DNA of 64,000 nucleotides from NCBI RefSeq assembly GCF_018455725.1, contig NZ_JAHCLR010000005.1:62001-126000 (forward strand). Reading direction: 5' to 3'. This DNA comes from Mycolicibacter acidiphilus (GTDB lineage: Bacteria; Actinomycetota; Actinomycetes; Mycobacteriales; Mycobacteriaceae). Every line of letters starts with the position of its first letter. Position 1 is the stretch's first letter. Of this stretch, positions 51,917-60,453 are shown piece after piece. The position numbers and the translations under genes are program-made. The notes under the pieces were generated by a model. The model had not been told where the DNA came from, searched no databases, and saw nothing but the letters and a program-made list of their open reading frames with translations.

Positions 51917-53200
51917 ATGTCGTCGACGACACTCACCCCCGCACCCGTGCAGCCCCCGAAAGCCCCGCTCCGCACCCGGTCGCACCCGCGCGTCGTCGCC
52001 CCCGCACTGGCGGTGTCCGACGCGGCCGGCGCCGCCGTCTTCGCCGCGGTGCGCCAGCACGGGCCGATCGCCCGGGAAGCCGTCGCCGGCGCCACCACGC
52101 TGAGCGTGGCCACCGTCAACCGCCAGGTCACCGCGCTGCTCGACGCCGGGCTGCTGGTGGAGCGCGCGGACCTGGTGGCGTCCGGCGCGATCGGGCGCCC
52201 ACGCCGGCCGGTGGCCGTCAACCACGAGCCGTACCTGGCGCTGGGCCTGCACATCGGGGCGCGGACCACCAGCATCGTCGCCACCGACCTGCTCGGGCGC
52301 ACGCTGGACGTCGTCGAGGCCCCGACCCCGCGCAGCGGTGCGGCCCCGGCGCTGGCCACGCTGGCCGGCAGCGCGCGGCGCTACCTGACCCGGTGGAACA
52401 AGCGCACACCGCTGTGGGTGGGCGTGGCGATCGGCGGCGCGGTGGACGGCAAGACCGGTCACGTCGACCACCCGCGGCTGGGCTGGACGGCGGCGCCGGT
52501 CGGGCCGGTGCTCGCCGAGGAACTCGGGCTGCCGGTCTCGGTGGCCTCCCACGTCGACGCGATGGCCGGTGCGGAACTGCTGCTCGGCGGGCGCCGGCCG
52601 GTGCCACCGGCGGCGCTGGAGACCCGGACCAGCCTGTACGTCTACGCCCGCGAGACGGTCGGCTACGCGCTGGTGATCGGCGGGCGGGTGCACAGCCCGG
52701 CCAGCGGCCCCGGCACCATCGCCGGCCTGCCGGTCTCCTCGGAGCTGCTCGGCGGCTCCGGGCAGCTGGAGACCACCGTCAGCGACGAAGCGGTGCTGGC
52801 CGCGGCCCGGCGGCTGCGGATCCTGCCCGACGGCAACGGCGCGGGGTCGGCGGCGGTGCCCGGACTGGTGCGGGAGGCCCGCACCGGCAACGAGCGCGCG
52901 GCGGCGCTGCTGACCGAGCGCGCCCGGGCGCTCGGCGAGGCGGTGGCACTGCTGCGCGACCTGCTCAACCCCGACGACCTGGTGGTCGGTGGGCAGGGCT
53001 TCACCGACTACCCGGAGGGCATGGCCGAGGTGGAGCGGGCGTTCGCGCAGCGCTCGATGCTGGCACCTCGGGCGATCCGGCTCAGCGCGTTCGGCAATCG
53101 GGTGCAGGAAGCCGGCGCCGGCACCGTCTCGCTGGCCGGGGTCTACGCCGATCCGCTGGCCGCGATGCGGCGCTCTCGAGGCGCTGCCGGGCAGCCCTGA
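51917..53200 (+). CDS. ROK-family transcriptional regulator (Rv0485-like)
   Basis: A 427-residue regulator: N-terminal winged helix (residues ~35-95, REAVAGATTLSVATVNRQVTALLDAG) and a ROK (sugar-kinase-fold) domain (~110-420; LALGLHIGARTTSIVATDL, GVAIGGAVDGKTG). The ROK zinc cysteines are not visible, so kinase activity is unlikely. It matches Rv0485, which in M. tuberculosis affects PE/PPE gene expression. AAGGA lies 6 nt before the ATG. mshA begins 24 nt downstream. Confidence 0.85.
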   Translation: MSSTTLTPAPVQPPKAPLRTRSHPRVVAPALAVSDAAGAAVFAAVRQHGPIAREAVAGATTLSVATVNRQVTALLDAGLLVERADLVASGAIGRPRRPVAVNHEPYLALGLHIGARTTSIVATDLLGRTLDVVEAPTPRSGAAPALATLAGSARRYLTRWNKRTPLWVGVAIGGAVDGKTGHVDHPRLGWTAAPVGPVLAEELGLPVSVASHVDAMAGAELLLGGRRPVPPAALETRTSLYVYARETVGYALVIGGRVHSPASGPGTIAGLPVSSELLGGSGQLETTVSDEAVLAAARRLRILPDGNGAGSAAVPGLVREARTGNERAAALLTERARALGEAVALLRDLLNPDDLVVGGQGFTDYPEGMAEVERAFAQRSMLAPRAIRLSAFGNRVQEAGAGTVSLAGVYADPLAAMRRSRGAAGQP

Positions 53201-53224
53201 TGCCGCTGCTGTAAAGATGGCTGG

Positions 53225-54553
53225 GTGGGGCAGGGCTTCGGAACCGACGTGCGACGGGTAGCGGTGCTGTCGGTGCACACCTCGCCGCTGGCCCAGCCCG
53301 GCACCGGGGACGCCGGCGGGATGAACGTCTACGTGCTGCAGAGCGCGCTGCACCTGGCCCGCCGCGGCGTGGAGGTGGAGATCTTCACCCGGGCCACGTC
53401 ATCGGCCGACCCGCCTGCGCAGCACGTCGCTCCCGGGGTGCTGGTGCGCAACGTGGTGGCGGGGCCGTTCGAGGGCCTGGACAAGAACGACCTGCCCACC
53501 CAGCTGTGCGCGTTCGCCGCCGGGGTGCTGCGCGCCGAGGCCGCCCACGAGCCCGGCTACTACGACGTCGTGCACTCGCACTACTGGCTGTCCGGGCAGA
53601 TCGGCTGGCTGGCCGCCGACCGGTGGGCGGTGCCGCTGGTGCACACCGCGCACACCCTGGCCGGGGTGAAGAACGCCGCGCTGGCCGCCGGCGACACACC
53701 CGAGCCGCCGCTGCGCGCCGTCGGCGAACAGCAGGTCGTCGACGAGGCGGACCGGCTGATCGTCAACACGAAAGACGAAGCGCGGCAACTGGTTGCGCTG
53801 CACGAAGCCGATCCGCGCCGGATCGACGTCGCGCATCCCGGCGTCGACCTGCAGGTCTTCCGTCCCGGCGACCGGGCCGCGGCCCGGGCCGCGCTGGGGC
53901 TCTCCCACGACGAACCGGTCGTGGCGTTCGTCGGCCGCATCCAGCCGCTGAAGGCACCGGACATCCTGCTGCGCGCGGTCGCCGAACTGCCCGGGGTTCG
54001 GGTGGTGGTGGCCGGTGGGCCGTCGGGCAGCCTGACCGACCCCGACGGGCTGACCCGGCTCGCCGGCGAACTGGGCATTGCGGAGCGGGTGACGTTCCTG
54101 CCGCCGCAGTCCCGCGCGGACCTGGCCACCCTGTTCCGGGCCGCGGATCTGGTCGCCGTGCCCAGTTACTCGGAGTCGTTCGGGCTGGTCGCCCTGGAGG
54201 CGCAGGCGTGCGGGACCCCGGTGGTGGCCGCGGCCGTCGGCGGGTTGCCGGTCGCGGTGGCCGACGGCGTCAGCGGCGCCCTGGTGCCCGGCCACGACAT
54301 CGCGCAGTGGGCGGCGGCGATCGACCGGCTGCTGCGACTGGGCGCCGGCCCGGCCGGCTGGGCGATGCGTCGCGCCGCCGTCGAGCACGCCGCCGGGTTC
54401 TCCTGGGACCGCACCGTCGATGCGCAGTTGGCCAGCTACGCCGGAGCGATCGAGGACTTCGCGGCCGCCCGCCGGCACCGGGTGCACGTGCTGGCCGGCC
54501 GCCGGACCCGGCGCTGGGCGCCACGACTCGGGGGGCTGGGGGCGCGGGCATGA
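53225..54553 (+). CDS. mshA: D-inositol-3-phosphate glycosyltransferase
   Basis: A 442-residue GT4 glycosyltransferase, the first enzyme of mycothiol synthesis (UDP-GlcNAc plus inositol-3-phosphate). Seen: [26 protein letters not shown]-type N-terminus (GT-B acceptor domain), [15 protein letters not shown], and the sugar-nucleotide motif [19 protein letters not shown] with its E-x7-E. It matches Rv0486. The GTG at 53225 was taken; the ATGA overlap with the next gene shows coupling. It probably shares control with the upstream ROK gene and leader. Confidence 0.95.
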   Translation: MGQGFGTDVRRVAVLSVHTSPLAQPGTGDAGGMNVYVLQSALHLARRGVEVEIFTRATSSADPPAQHVAPGVLVRNVVAGPFEGLDKNDLPTQLCAFAAGVLRAEAAHEPGYYDVVHSHYWLSGQIGWLAADRWAVPLVHTAHTLAGVKNAALAAGDTPEPPLRAVGEQQVVDEADRLIVNTKDEARQLVALHEADPRRIDVAHPGVDLQVFRPGDRAAARAALGLSHDEPVVAFVGRIQPLKAPDILLRAVAELPGVRVVVAGGPSGSLTDPDGLTRLAGELGIAERVTFLPPQSRADLATLFRAADLVAVPSYSESFGLVALEAQACGTPVVAAAVGGLPVAVADGVSGALVPGHDIAQWAAAIDRLLRLGAGPAGWAMRRAAVEHAAGFSWDRTVDAQLASYAGAIEDFAAARRHRVHVLAGRRTRRWAPRLGGLGARA

Positions 54554-55044
54554 GCGTGCAGCAACTCATCGAGGACACGCTGAAGGCGGCCGAGCTGACC
54601 TACTCGCCGTTCCACGGCGCGCACGGCGGGCTGCCGGGGCTGATCGTGGAACTGCCCGGCGAGCGCAAGCTCAAGACCAACACGATCTTGAGCATCGGCG
54701 AGCACTCGGTGCGGGTCGAGGCGTTCGTCTGCCGCAAGCCCGATGAGAACCACGAGGGCGTCTACCGGTTCATGCTCAAGCGCAACCGGCGGCTGTACGG
54801 GGTGGCCTACACGCTGGACAACGTCGGCGACATCTACCTGATCGGGCGGATGGCGCTGGCGTCGGTGACCGCCGAGGAACTCGACCGGGTGCTCGGGCAG
54901 GTGCTCGAGGCCGTCGACTTCGACTTCAACACGCTGCTGGAGCTGGGGTTCAAGAGCTCCATCCAGAAGGAATGGGAGTGGCGGGTCTCCACCGGGCAGT
55001 CGCTGAAGAACCTGCGGGCGTTCGAGCACCTGATCGACGACTAA
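54550..55044 (+). CDS. YbjN-domain protein (Rv0487-like)
   Basis: A 164-residue protein of the YbjN/type III chaperone-like fold ([51 protein letters not shown]). Such proteins stabilise partners; no partner is known. It follows mshA with a 4-nt overlap (ATGA), as in M. tuberculosis. Its stop lies 4 bp from the convergent cutinase gene. Confidence 0.85.
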   Translation: MSVQQLIEDTLKAAELTYSPFHGAHGGLPGLIVELPGERKLKTNTILSIGEHSVRVEAFVCRKPDENHEGVYRFMLKRNRRLYGVAYTLDNVGDIYLIGRMALASVTAEELDRVLGQVLEAVDFDFNTLLELGFKSSIQKEWEWRVSTGQSLKNLRAFEHLIDD

Positions 55045-55048
55045 CCGG

Positions 55049-55810
55049 TCACCGCCCGTGCGACCCGTGCAGCGTGACCTGCGGCGTGGTGTCGGCGTCG
55101 AGCCTGCCGACGGTGAAATCTGCTGCGGCGCCGGCCATTCCGTTCGTCGGGTAGTTGAAGTGCCCGAACGGGATGCCGTCGGGGGCACCGTTGCAGACGG
55201 AGTCGTCGACCGCGCAGAGCTCGATGGCTTTGCCGGCGTACAGCGGGCCGACGATCACCGGTGGCGCGCTGTAGCGGCGGATGAACACCGGCGACGGCGT
55301 GCCGAACAGCACCACCGCCGCGACGTGTTCGGCCACCGCGGCAGGCATCGGCTCGGGCAGGTCGGGCAGCAGTTCGTCGGGCACCCCGGTCGGGACGGCC
55401 GGCGACGTGACGTACCCGGTCACGGCCGCGCCCTGCGAGTAGCCGCCGAGCACCAGCCGAGTGTCCGGGCAGTCGGCCACCACCTGCTGGATGTGGCCGG
55501 CCTCGTCGCGGATGCCGCCGACGACGCTGCGGGCGAACTCCGCGCCGCTGCTGAACCCGCCGACCGCGGCATAGTCGACCGGGTACACCTGCAGCGACCG
55601 CCCACCGAGCTCGGGGCGCAGCGCGTCGACGAACGCCTGGCCGATCTTGCCGACGCCGGGCGGCTCGTCGCTGCCGCGGGCGAAGATCACCTCGACGTCC
55701 GGGCACGGCTGCGCGGCCGAGGCAACTGGGGCTGTCGGGGCGCTCACCGCGGCTAGTAGCAGGGCCGCGCTGAGGAGACCGGTGCTAGCGCGACGCAATG
55801 GGTCGATCAC
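55049..55810 (-). CDS. Secreted cutinase-family esterase
   Basis: A 253-residue exported esterase. Signal peptide (residues 1-~32, ending ASAAQ), then cutinase motifs: PCPDVEVIFARGSDEPPG, nucleophile in GGYSQGAAV, Asp in LCAVDDSVCNG and His in FGHFNYPTNG. Cysteines C36, near 115 and in the CAVDDSVC loop fit the two usual disulfides. It cuts ester bonds of cutin-like polymers or lipids. The GTG at 55810 has GGAGG 7 nt upstream. Confidence 0.88.
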   Translation of the reverse strand: MIDPLRRASTGLLSAALLLAAVSAPTAPVASAAQPCPDVEVIFARGSDEPPGVGKIGQAFVDALRPELGGRSLQVYPVDYAAVGGFSSGAEFARSVVGGIRDEAGHIQQVVADCPDTRLVLGGYSQGAAVTGYVTSPAVPTGVPDELLPDLPEPMPAAVAEHVAAVVLFGTPSPVFIRRYSAPPVIVGPLYAGKAIELCAVDDSVCNGAPDGIPFGHFNYPTNGMAGAAADFTVGRLDADTTPQVTLHGSHGR

Positions 55811-56341
55811 CGCGATGCCTCCGATCGACTGCGGGCCGAATGCGACACGGTGTCAACTGCGTGGCGTCGATCGAAGTTATCGCCCGACAGTCCGCCGCGC
55901 CTCAACCCGCGAAGGCCACCAATGTCCGACGGTACCCGAGATCGATGTTTTCGCCGGGCTGGCAACCGCGGGATCGCGTGACGTGCACGCCGAAAACGGA
56001 GAGGTATGACGACTGCCCGCCTCTGCGCGACAATTGGCGGTCGGTGCCACTCAATCGACCCGGTGGCCGGTCGTTGTCGCGCAGAGGCGGGCACGACTGC
56101 ACATGGTTCAGGCCCGTGATTGTCGATGGGGATGTTCCTCAGACCCGAATCTCAGCACCTGCGAAAACACCTGATCTCAGCGATGCGGTGGAGACGCTTG
56201 TCGGCTAATCGACTGATAGATCGCATGCGATTTGACTGATTCGCGACCGCTACTCATCGACGCGTGGCAGAAGGTCCCCGAGGTGTGGGATGTGGTGCGG
56301 CGCGCCGTCGACGACCACTGCGGAAGGGGCCGGTAGCCGGG
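55811..56341. other. 531-bp intergenic region with a long palindrome
   Basis: No convincing gene is seen. A perfect 20-bp inverted repeat (56014-56033 and 56074-56093, 40-nt spacer) lies in the middle. Near the right end a TTG-initiated 34-codon frame (56232-56336, reading LLIDAWQKVPEVWDVVRR) has protein-like composition and may be a remnant of a lost gene; it has no clear ribosome binding site. Confidence 0.5.
56014..56093. repeat. Perfect 20-bp inverted repeat
   Basis: TGCCCGCCTCTGCGCGACAA at 56014-56033 is the exact complement of 56074-56093. The spacer is 40 nt. The distance from any gene end (over 200 bp) argues against a simple terminator. Confidence 0.75.
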
Positions 56342-56734
56342 TCACGTCACCGTCTGACCCGCCGGGGCCGGGGCCGGAGCCGCGGGCGCCGCCGGGGCGG
56401 GCACCGCCGCGCCCGGGTCGGGCATCGTCGACGGGATCATCTGCTCGGCGCCGGGGGCCACCCGGCCGAGCATCGAGCCGAGCACCTGCAGGAACGCGTT
56501 GCCGACCTGATTGCCGCCGCCGGGCAGCGCGGCGGCGGCACCGGGAGCCGGGACCGCGGGCGGAGCCGGGACCGGTGCGGGAACCGGAACCTCGTCGGCG
56601 AACGCCGACGGCGCCGCCGCCAGGCCGACCCCCAGGCCGATCAGGCCGGCCGCGGTGGTGGCGCCGGCGGCGCGCAGCGCGGACCGGATAACGGATCGCG
56701 GGGTGTTGTGGACGGTGAGAATATTCATGGACAT
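56342..56734 (-). CDS. Small exported Pro/Ala-rich protein
   Basis: A 130-residue protein with a signal peptide (residues 1-~45, core AAGLIGLGVGLAAAPSAFA) and a mature part rich in Pro, Ala and Val, with one amphipathic stretch (GNAFLQVLGSMLGRVAPGAEQ). No family recognised. GAGAGGGA precedes the ATG at 56734; a second ATG at 56728 is possible. It lies downstream of another small exported gene on the same strand, 163 bp away. Confidence 0.65.
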   Translation of the reverse strand: MSMNILTVHNTPRSVIRSALRAAGATTAAGLIGLGVGLAAAPSAFADEVPVPAPVPAPPAVPAPGAAAALPGGGNQVGNAFLQVLGSMLGRVAPGAEQMIPSTMPDPGAAVPAPAAPAAPAPAPAGQTVT

Positions 56735-56843
56735 TCGGGCACTCCCTCTCTGGAGGTTCCGCGCGAATCGGCGGCTTTCGGGTGATGACGGATTCTCCGG
56801 GCGAATTCGTTTCCGGTGTGGTGTCTTAATTTCCCTCAATTAC

Positions 56844-56879
56844 GCTGCGGCTGCGGCTGCGGCTGCGGCTGCGGCTGCG
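56844..56879. repeat. Six perfect copies of the hexamer GCTGCG
   Basis: GCTGCG is repeated six times without error, followed by the near match GCCGCG. It lies 19 bp after the stop of the exported-protein gene at 56898 (minus-strand direction) and ~110 bp before the next gene's start. Confidence 0.85.
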
Positions 56880-56897
56880 GCCGCGGGCCGGGCCGGG

Positions 56898-57290
56898 CTA
56901 CTGGCCGGGCAGCGCGGTGAGGCTGGGCAGCCCGCCCTCGAACAGGCCGGTGGAGCCGGGTGCGTCGCTGAACACCCCGGGCACGTCGGGCAGCCGGCCG
57001 TTGCTGAACGCCGACAGCGCTGTCGGGCAGTACGACGACAGCGCCATCTGCGCGAACATCTGCGCCATTTCCGGCGAGGGGCCGCTCTTTCCGGTGATGC
57101 CGGAGGCGGCGTTGCTCACGGTCGAGGCCGCCGAGACCAGTCCGGACCCCGAGTTGGCCAGCAGCGGGCAGACGTTCTGGCCGATGCCCGGCCCCGGATC
57201 GGCGCTCGCCGGCGCCGCCAGGCCGACGGTCATCCCTACGAGTCCCGCAGCCACTGCCAGCCCTGCGCCGGCGATACGGTGATGTCGCAT
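56898..57290 (-). CDS. Small exported protein with two cysteines
   Basis: A 130-residue protein with a clear signal peptide (residues 1-~31, ending ASADP). The mature part has two cysteines (NVCPLLANSGSG and SYCPTALSAF), probably joined. The form is common in small mycobacterial exported proteins; function unknown. GGAGGAA lies just before the ATG at 57290. The 246-bp region upstream is AT-rich and contains ATGAAT-N6-ATTCAT (57424-57441). Confidence 0.7.
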   Translation of the reverse strand: MRHHRIAGAGLAVAAGLVGMTVGLAAPASADPGPGIGQNVCPLLANSGSGLVSAASTVSNAASGITGKSGPSPEMAQMFAQMALSSYCPTALSAFSNGRLPDVPGVFSDAPGSTGLFEGGLPSLTALPGQ

Positions 57291-57423
57291 CAGTTCCTCC
57301 CACGTGTCACGAATGCGACGCGCCCGCGGTGTGCGGGCGAGCATTCAGTCCCATTGATCGCAGGAACAACAGTGCTATTCAATTATCACAACGAGAACAC
57401 GACACCGTCACAGAAGTAATTCT

Positions 57424-57441
57424 ATGAATTGCCTTATTCAT
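57424..57441. promoter_or_regulatory. ATGAAT-N6-ATTCAT inverted repeat in an AT-rich gap
   Basis: A perfect 6-bp inverted repeat with a 6-bp spacer in the AT-rich gap between the exported-protein gene and gpm1. It may be an operator for either divergent gene; no regulator is indicated. Confidence 0.35.
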
Positions 57442-57536
57442 GGCGAAATTCTTTAGTTATGTGGGAGTTTCCTTATTTTGCCCGGTGGGTGGTCTGGTCC
57501 GGGCCGGGCGCAGGCCGTCGTGAGACACTGACCGCC

Positions 57537-58295
57537 ATGTCAGACACGTCGATTACCCGGACCCTGGTCCTGCTCCGCCACGGCGAGAGCGAGTGGAACG
57601 CCAGCAACCAGTTCACCGGCTGGATGGACGTCAACCTGACCGAGAAGGGCCGCACCGAAGCGGTCCGGGCCGGCGAACTGCTGGTCGAGCACGGCTTGCT
57701 GCCCGACGTCGTCTACACCTCACTGCTGCGCCGCGCGATCACCACCGCCAACCTGGCGCTGGACGCCGCCGACCGGCATTGGATCCCGGTCCGGCGCACC
57801 TGGCGGCTGAACGAGCGGCACTACGGCGCGCTGCAGGGGCTGAACAAGGCCGAGACGAAGTCCCGCTACGGCGAAGAGCAGTTCATGACGTGGCGGCGCA
57901 GCTACGACACCCCGCCGCCGGCGATCGAGGCCGGCAGCCGCTACAGCCAGGACACCGACCCGCGCTACGCCGACATCGGCGGCGGCCCGCTCACCGAATG
58001 CCTGGCCGACGTCGTGACGCGCTTCCTGCCCTACTACGCCGACGTGATCATCCCCGACCTGCGCTCCGGCAAGACCGTGCTGATCGCCGCGCACGGCAAC
58101 TCGCTGCGGGCGCTGGTGAAGTACCTGGACGGGATGTCCGACGACGAGGTGGTCGGCCTGAACATCCCCACCGGGGTGCCGCTGCGCTACGACCTGGATG
58201 CCGACCTCAAGCCGACGGTCGCCGGCGGGGTGTACCTCGACCCGGAGGCTGCCGCCGCCGGTGCCGCGGCGGTCGCCAATCAGGGCGCCAAGTAG
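57537..58295 (+). CDS. gpm1: 2,3-bisphosphoglycerate-dependent phosphoglycerate mutase
   Basis: A 252-residue glycolytic enzyme interconverting 3- and 2-phosphoglycerate. The phospho-acceptor His is in [11 protein letters not shown] (residue 15), the proton donor Glu is in [19 protein letters not shown], and the second His is in [13 protein letters not shown]. It matches Rv0489. The upstream frame to 57429 has no family character, so the ATG at 57537 is the start. Confidence 0.95.
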   Translation: MSDTSITRTLVLLRHGESEWNASNQFTGWMDVNLTEKGRTEAVRAGELLVEHGLLPDVVYTSLLRRAITTANLALDAADRHWIPVRRTWRLNERHYGALQGLNKAETKSRYGEEQFMTWRRSYDTPPPAIEAGSRYSQDTDPRYADIGGGPLTECLADVVTRFLPYYADVIIPDLRSGKTVLIAAHGNSLRALVKYLDGMSDDEVVGLNIPTGVPLRYDLDADLKPTVAGGVYLDPEAAAAGAAAVANQGAK

Positions 58296-58331
58296 CCCTG
58301 CGGGGCCGCTCGGGCGGGTATTCCACCGAAC

Positions 58332-58364
58332 TTTCGCCTTGAGTTCACCCGGGGTACACCGTGG
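58332..58364 (+). promoter_or_regulatory. PHO-box-like direct repeats upstream of senX3
   Basis: Three 11-nt units in register: TTTCGCCTTGA, GTTCACCCGGG and GTACACCGTGG. The middle one fits the actinobacterial PHO-box unit (GTTCAYYYRSG) exactly. They end 37 bp before the senX3 -10 box, a position suited to RegX3 autoregulation. Confidence 0.6.
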
Positions 58365-58401
58365 CGGCCTCGTGTTGGCATAACCGACGCCTGCGGGTGC
58401 G

Positions 58402-58407
58402 TACGAT
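58402..58407 (+). promoter_or_regulatory. -10 box TACGAT of leaderless senX3
   Basis: TACGAT lies 6 nt before the GTG at 58414, which predicts a leaderless senX3-regX3 mRNA and supports that start. Confidence 0.5.
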
Positions 58408-58413
58408 TTTCCC

Positions 58414-59589
58414 GTGGCAGTGACGTCAGCGCTGGTGCTCGTCGTGAGCTCTGCGGTGGTGGCGCTGATGGGCGGCGCGGCGGCGGGCTGGTGGCTGGCC
58501 CCGTGGTTGCTCGCCCGGCGGCAACGCGAGATCGCCGAGCGGTCGGGCATCACCGTTTCGCAGATGCTGCAGCGGATCGTCGAGCAGGCGTCGCTGGGCA
58601 TCGCGGTCGTCGACACCTACCGCGACGTGGTCTACCGCAACGAGCGGGCCGGCGAACTGGGCCTGGTGCGCGACCGACTCCTCGACGACAAGGCCTGGGC
58701 GGCCGCGCAGCGGGCCCTGGCGGGTGCGGACGACGTCGAGTTCGACCTGCCGGCGGCCCGGCGCCAGGCGCGTTCGGAGATGTCGGTGCGCGGGTATGCG
58801 CGGCTGCTCTCCGAGGAGGACCGCCGGTTCGCGGTGGTCATCGTCGACGACCAGTCCGAGCAGGCCCGGATGGAGGCCAGCCGGCGGGACTTCGTCGCCA
58901 ATGTCAGCCACGAGCTCAAGACCCCGGTCGGCGCGATGAGCCTGCTGGCCGAGGCGCTGCTGGAGTCGGCCGACGACCCCGAGATGGTGCGCCGGTTCTC
59001 GGAGAAGGTGCTCGTGGAGGCGAACCGGCTGGCCGAGATGGTCGGCGAGCTCATCGAACTGTCCCGGCTGCAGGGCGCCGACCCGCTGCCGGTGCTCGGC
59101 CCCGTCGACGTCGACAGCGTCGTCGCCGAGGTGATCGCCCGGCACAAGGTGGCCGCCGAGAACGCCGACATCTCCGTCACCACCGACGCCGCCAGCGGCT
59201 TCCAGGTGCTCGGCGATCAGGGTTTGCTGGTCACCGCGCTGGCCAACCTGGTGTCCAACGCCATCAACTACTCGCCGCACGGCGCACCGGTCTCGATCAG
59301 CCGCCGCCGGCACGACGGCCTGGTGGAGATCTCGGTCACCGACCGCGGCATCGGGATCGCCCGTGCCGACCAGGAGCGGGTGTTCGAGCGGTTCTTCCGC
59401 AGCGACAAGGCGCGCTCCCGGGCCACCGGTGGCAGCGGCCTCGGACTGGCGATCGTCAAACACGTGGCGGCCAACCACAACGGGTCCATCAAGTTGTGGA
59501 GCCAGCCGGGCACCGGGTCCACGTTCACCCTGTCGATCCCCGCCTATCAGGACAGTGCAGTGCAGAGCAATGAGAAGGAGAAGCGCTGA
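58414..59589 (+). CDS. senX3: Sensor histidine kinase SenX3
   Basis: A 391-residue membrane kinase. N-terminal membrane helices (residues ~5-35), a PAS-like region (~55-145), the dimerisation helix with phospho-acceptor H166 ([14 protein letters not shown]) and an ATPase domain with N ([10 protein letters not shown]), G1 (DRGIGI) and G2 ([12 protein letters not shown]) boxes. It senses phosphate limitation and phosphorylates RegX3. It matches Rv0490. Its stop overlaps the regX3 ATG by one base; the tandem MIRU-like repeats that separate the two genes in M. tuberculosis are absent. Confidence 0.95.
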   Translation: MAVTSALVLVVSSAVVALMGGAAAGWWLAPWLLARRQREIAERSGITVSQMLQRIVEQASLGIAVVDTYRDVVYRNERAGELGLVRDRLLDDKAWAAAQRALAGADDVEFDLPAARRQARSEMSVRGYARLLSEEDRRFAVVIVDDQSEQARMEASRRDFVANVSHELKTPVGAMSLLAEALLESADDPEMVRRFSEKVLVEANRLAEMVGELIELSRLQGADPLPVLGPVDVDSVVAEVIARHKVAAENADISVTTDAASGFQVLGDQGLLVTALANLVSNAINYSPHGAPVSISRRRHDGLVEISVTDRGIGIARADQERVFERFFRSDKARSRATGGSGLGLAIVKHVAANHNGSIKLWSQPGTGSTFTLSIPAYQDSAVQSNEKEKR

Positions 59590-60272
59590 TGGCACACGTG
59601 CTCATCGTGGAGGACGAGGAGTCGCTGGCCGATCCGCTGGCATTTCTGCTGCGCAAGGAGGGATTCGAGGCGACTGTCGTCAACGACGGGCCGTCGGCGC
59701 TCGCCGAGTTCGACCGGGTCGGCGCCGACATCGTGCTGCTGGACCTGATGCTGCCGGGAATGTCCGGCACCGACGTGTGCAAGCAGCTGCGGGCCCGCTC
59801 CAGCGTGCCGGTGATTATGGTCACTGCGCGGGACAGCGAGATCGACAAGGTCGTCGGCCTGGAGCTCGGCGCCGACGACTACGTGACCAAGCCCTACTCG
59901 GCGCGGGAGCTGATCGCCCGGATCCGGGCGGTGCTGCGCCGCGGCGGCGACGACGAGGGCGGCGTCGGCGAGGGGGTCTTGGAGGCCGGCCCGGTGCGGA
60001 TGGACGTCGAACGCCATGTGGTGCTGGTGAACGGGGAGCAGATCACCCTGCCCCTCAAGGAATTCGACCTGCTCGAATACCTGATGCGCAACACCGGCCG
60101 GGTGCTCACCCGCGGTCAGCTGATCGACCGAGTGTGGGGTGCCGACTACGTCGGCGACACCAAGACGCTCGACGTCCACGTGAAGCGACTGCGGTCCAAG
60201 ATCGAGGCGGATCCGGCCAATCCGATCCACCTGGTCACGGTGCGAGGCCTGGGCTACAAGCTGGAGGGCTGA
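59589..60272 (+). CDS. regX3: Phosphate-response regulator RegX3
   Basis: A 227-residue OmpR/PhoB-family regulator. The receiver domain has the acidic pair E8/D9 (VEDEE), phospho-acceptor D52 (VLLDLMLPG) and K (YVTKPYS). The C-terminal winged helix contains LPLKEFDLLEYLMRNTGRVLT and LDVHVKRLRSKIE. It activates phosphate-scavenging genes and controls ESX-5 secretion genes in mycobacteria. It is directly coupled to senX3. The terminator-like structure at 60282-60346 follows. Confidence 0.95.
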   Translation: MAHVLIVEDEESLADPLAFLLRKEGFEATVVNDGPSALAEFDRVGADIVLLDLMLPGMSGTDVCKQLRARSSVPVIMVTARDSEIDKVVGLELGADDYVTKPYSARELIARIRAVLRRGGDDEGGVGEGVLEAGPVRMDVERHVVLVNGEQITLPLKEFDLLEYLMRNTGRVLTRGQLIDRVWGADYVGDTKTLDVHVKRLRSKIEADPANPIHLVTVRGLGYKLEG

Positions 60273-60281
60273 CCGGCCCGA

Positions 60282-60346
60282 CGTGATTTGGCCCGGGATT
60301 GGGTCACCTAACTTGCCCGGCCGGGCCCCGGTCGCGGAAAATCACG
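60282..60346 (+). terminator. Stem-loop after regX3
   Basis: CGTGATTT (60282-60289) pairs with AAATCACG (60339-60346), with the internal palindrome CCCGGCCGGG at 60316-60325. It lies just after the regX3 stop and probably ends the operon. Confidence 0.5.
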
Positions 60347-60371
60347 GGATAACCGCCTGTGCTCTTAATGT

Positions 60372-60387
60372 AGCCTTAATCAAGGCT
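60372..60387. promoter_or_regulatory. AGCCTT-AATC-AAGGCT inverted repeat before the polyketide synthase
   Basis: A perfect 6-bp inverted repeat, 67 bp upstream of the polyketide synthase ATG. It could be an operator. The gene has its own ribosome binding site (GGGAGA, about 7 nt before the ATG). Confidence 0.35.
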
Positions 60388-60453
60388 CGACTGTGGTGAG
60401 CTACGGGCTCGGTCTAAAAACAGTCTTGATTGGCTATACGGGAGAAACGATCG

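Noticed and set aside
55797-56208. 136-codon plus-strand frame in the intergenic region after the cutinase gene
   Set aside because: It runs through the 20-bp perfect palindrome, and its translation has no secondary-structure or family signal.
56232-56336. 34-codon TTG-initiated frame before the exported-protein gene
   Set aside because: Composition looks protein-like, but it is short, lacks a ribosome binding site or -10 box, and has no recognisable family; mentioned as a possible remnant only.
59586-59592. MIRU-type repeats between senX3 and regX3
   Set aside because: Looked for because M. tuberculosis has them here; the two genes overlap by one base and no repeat is present.
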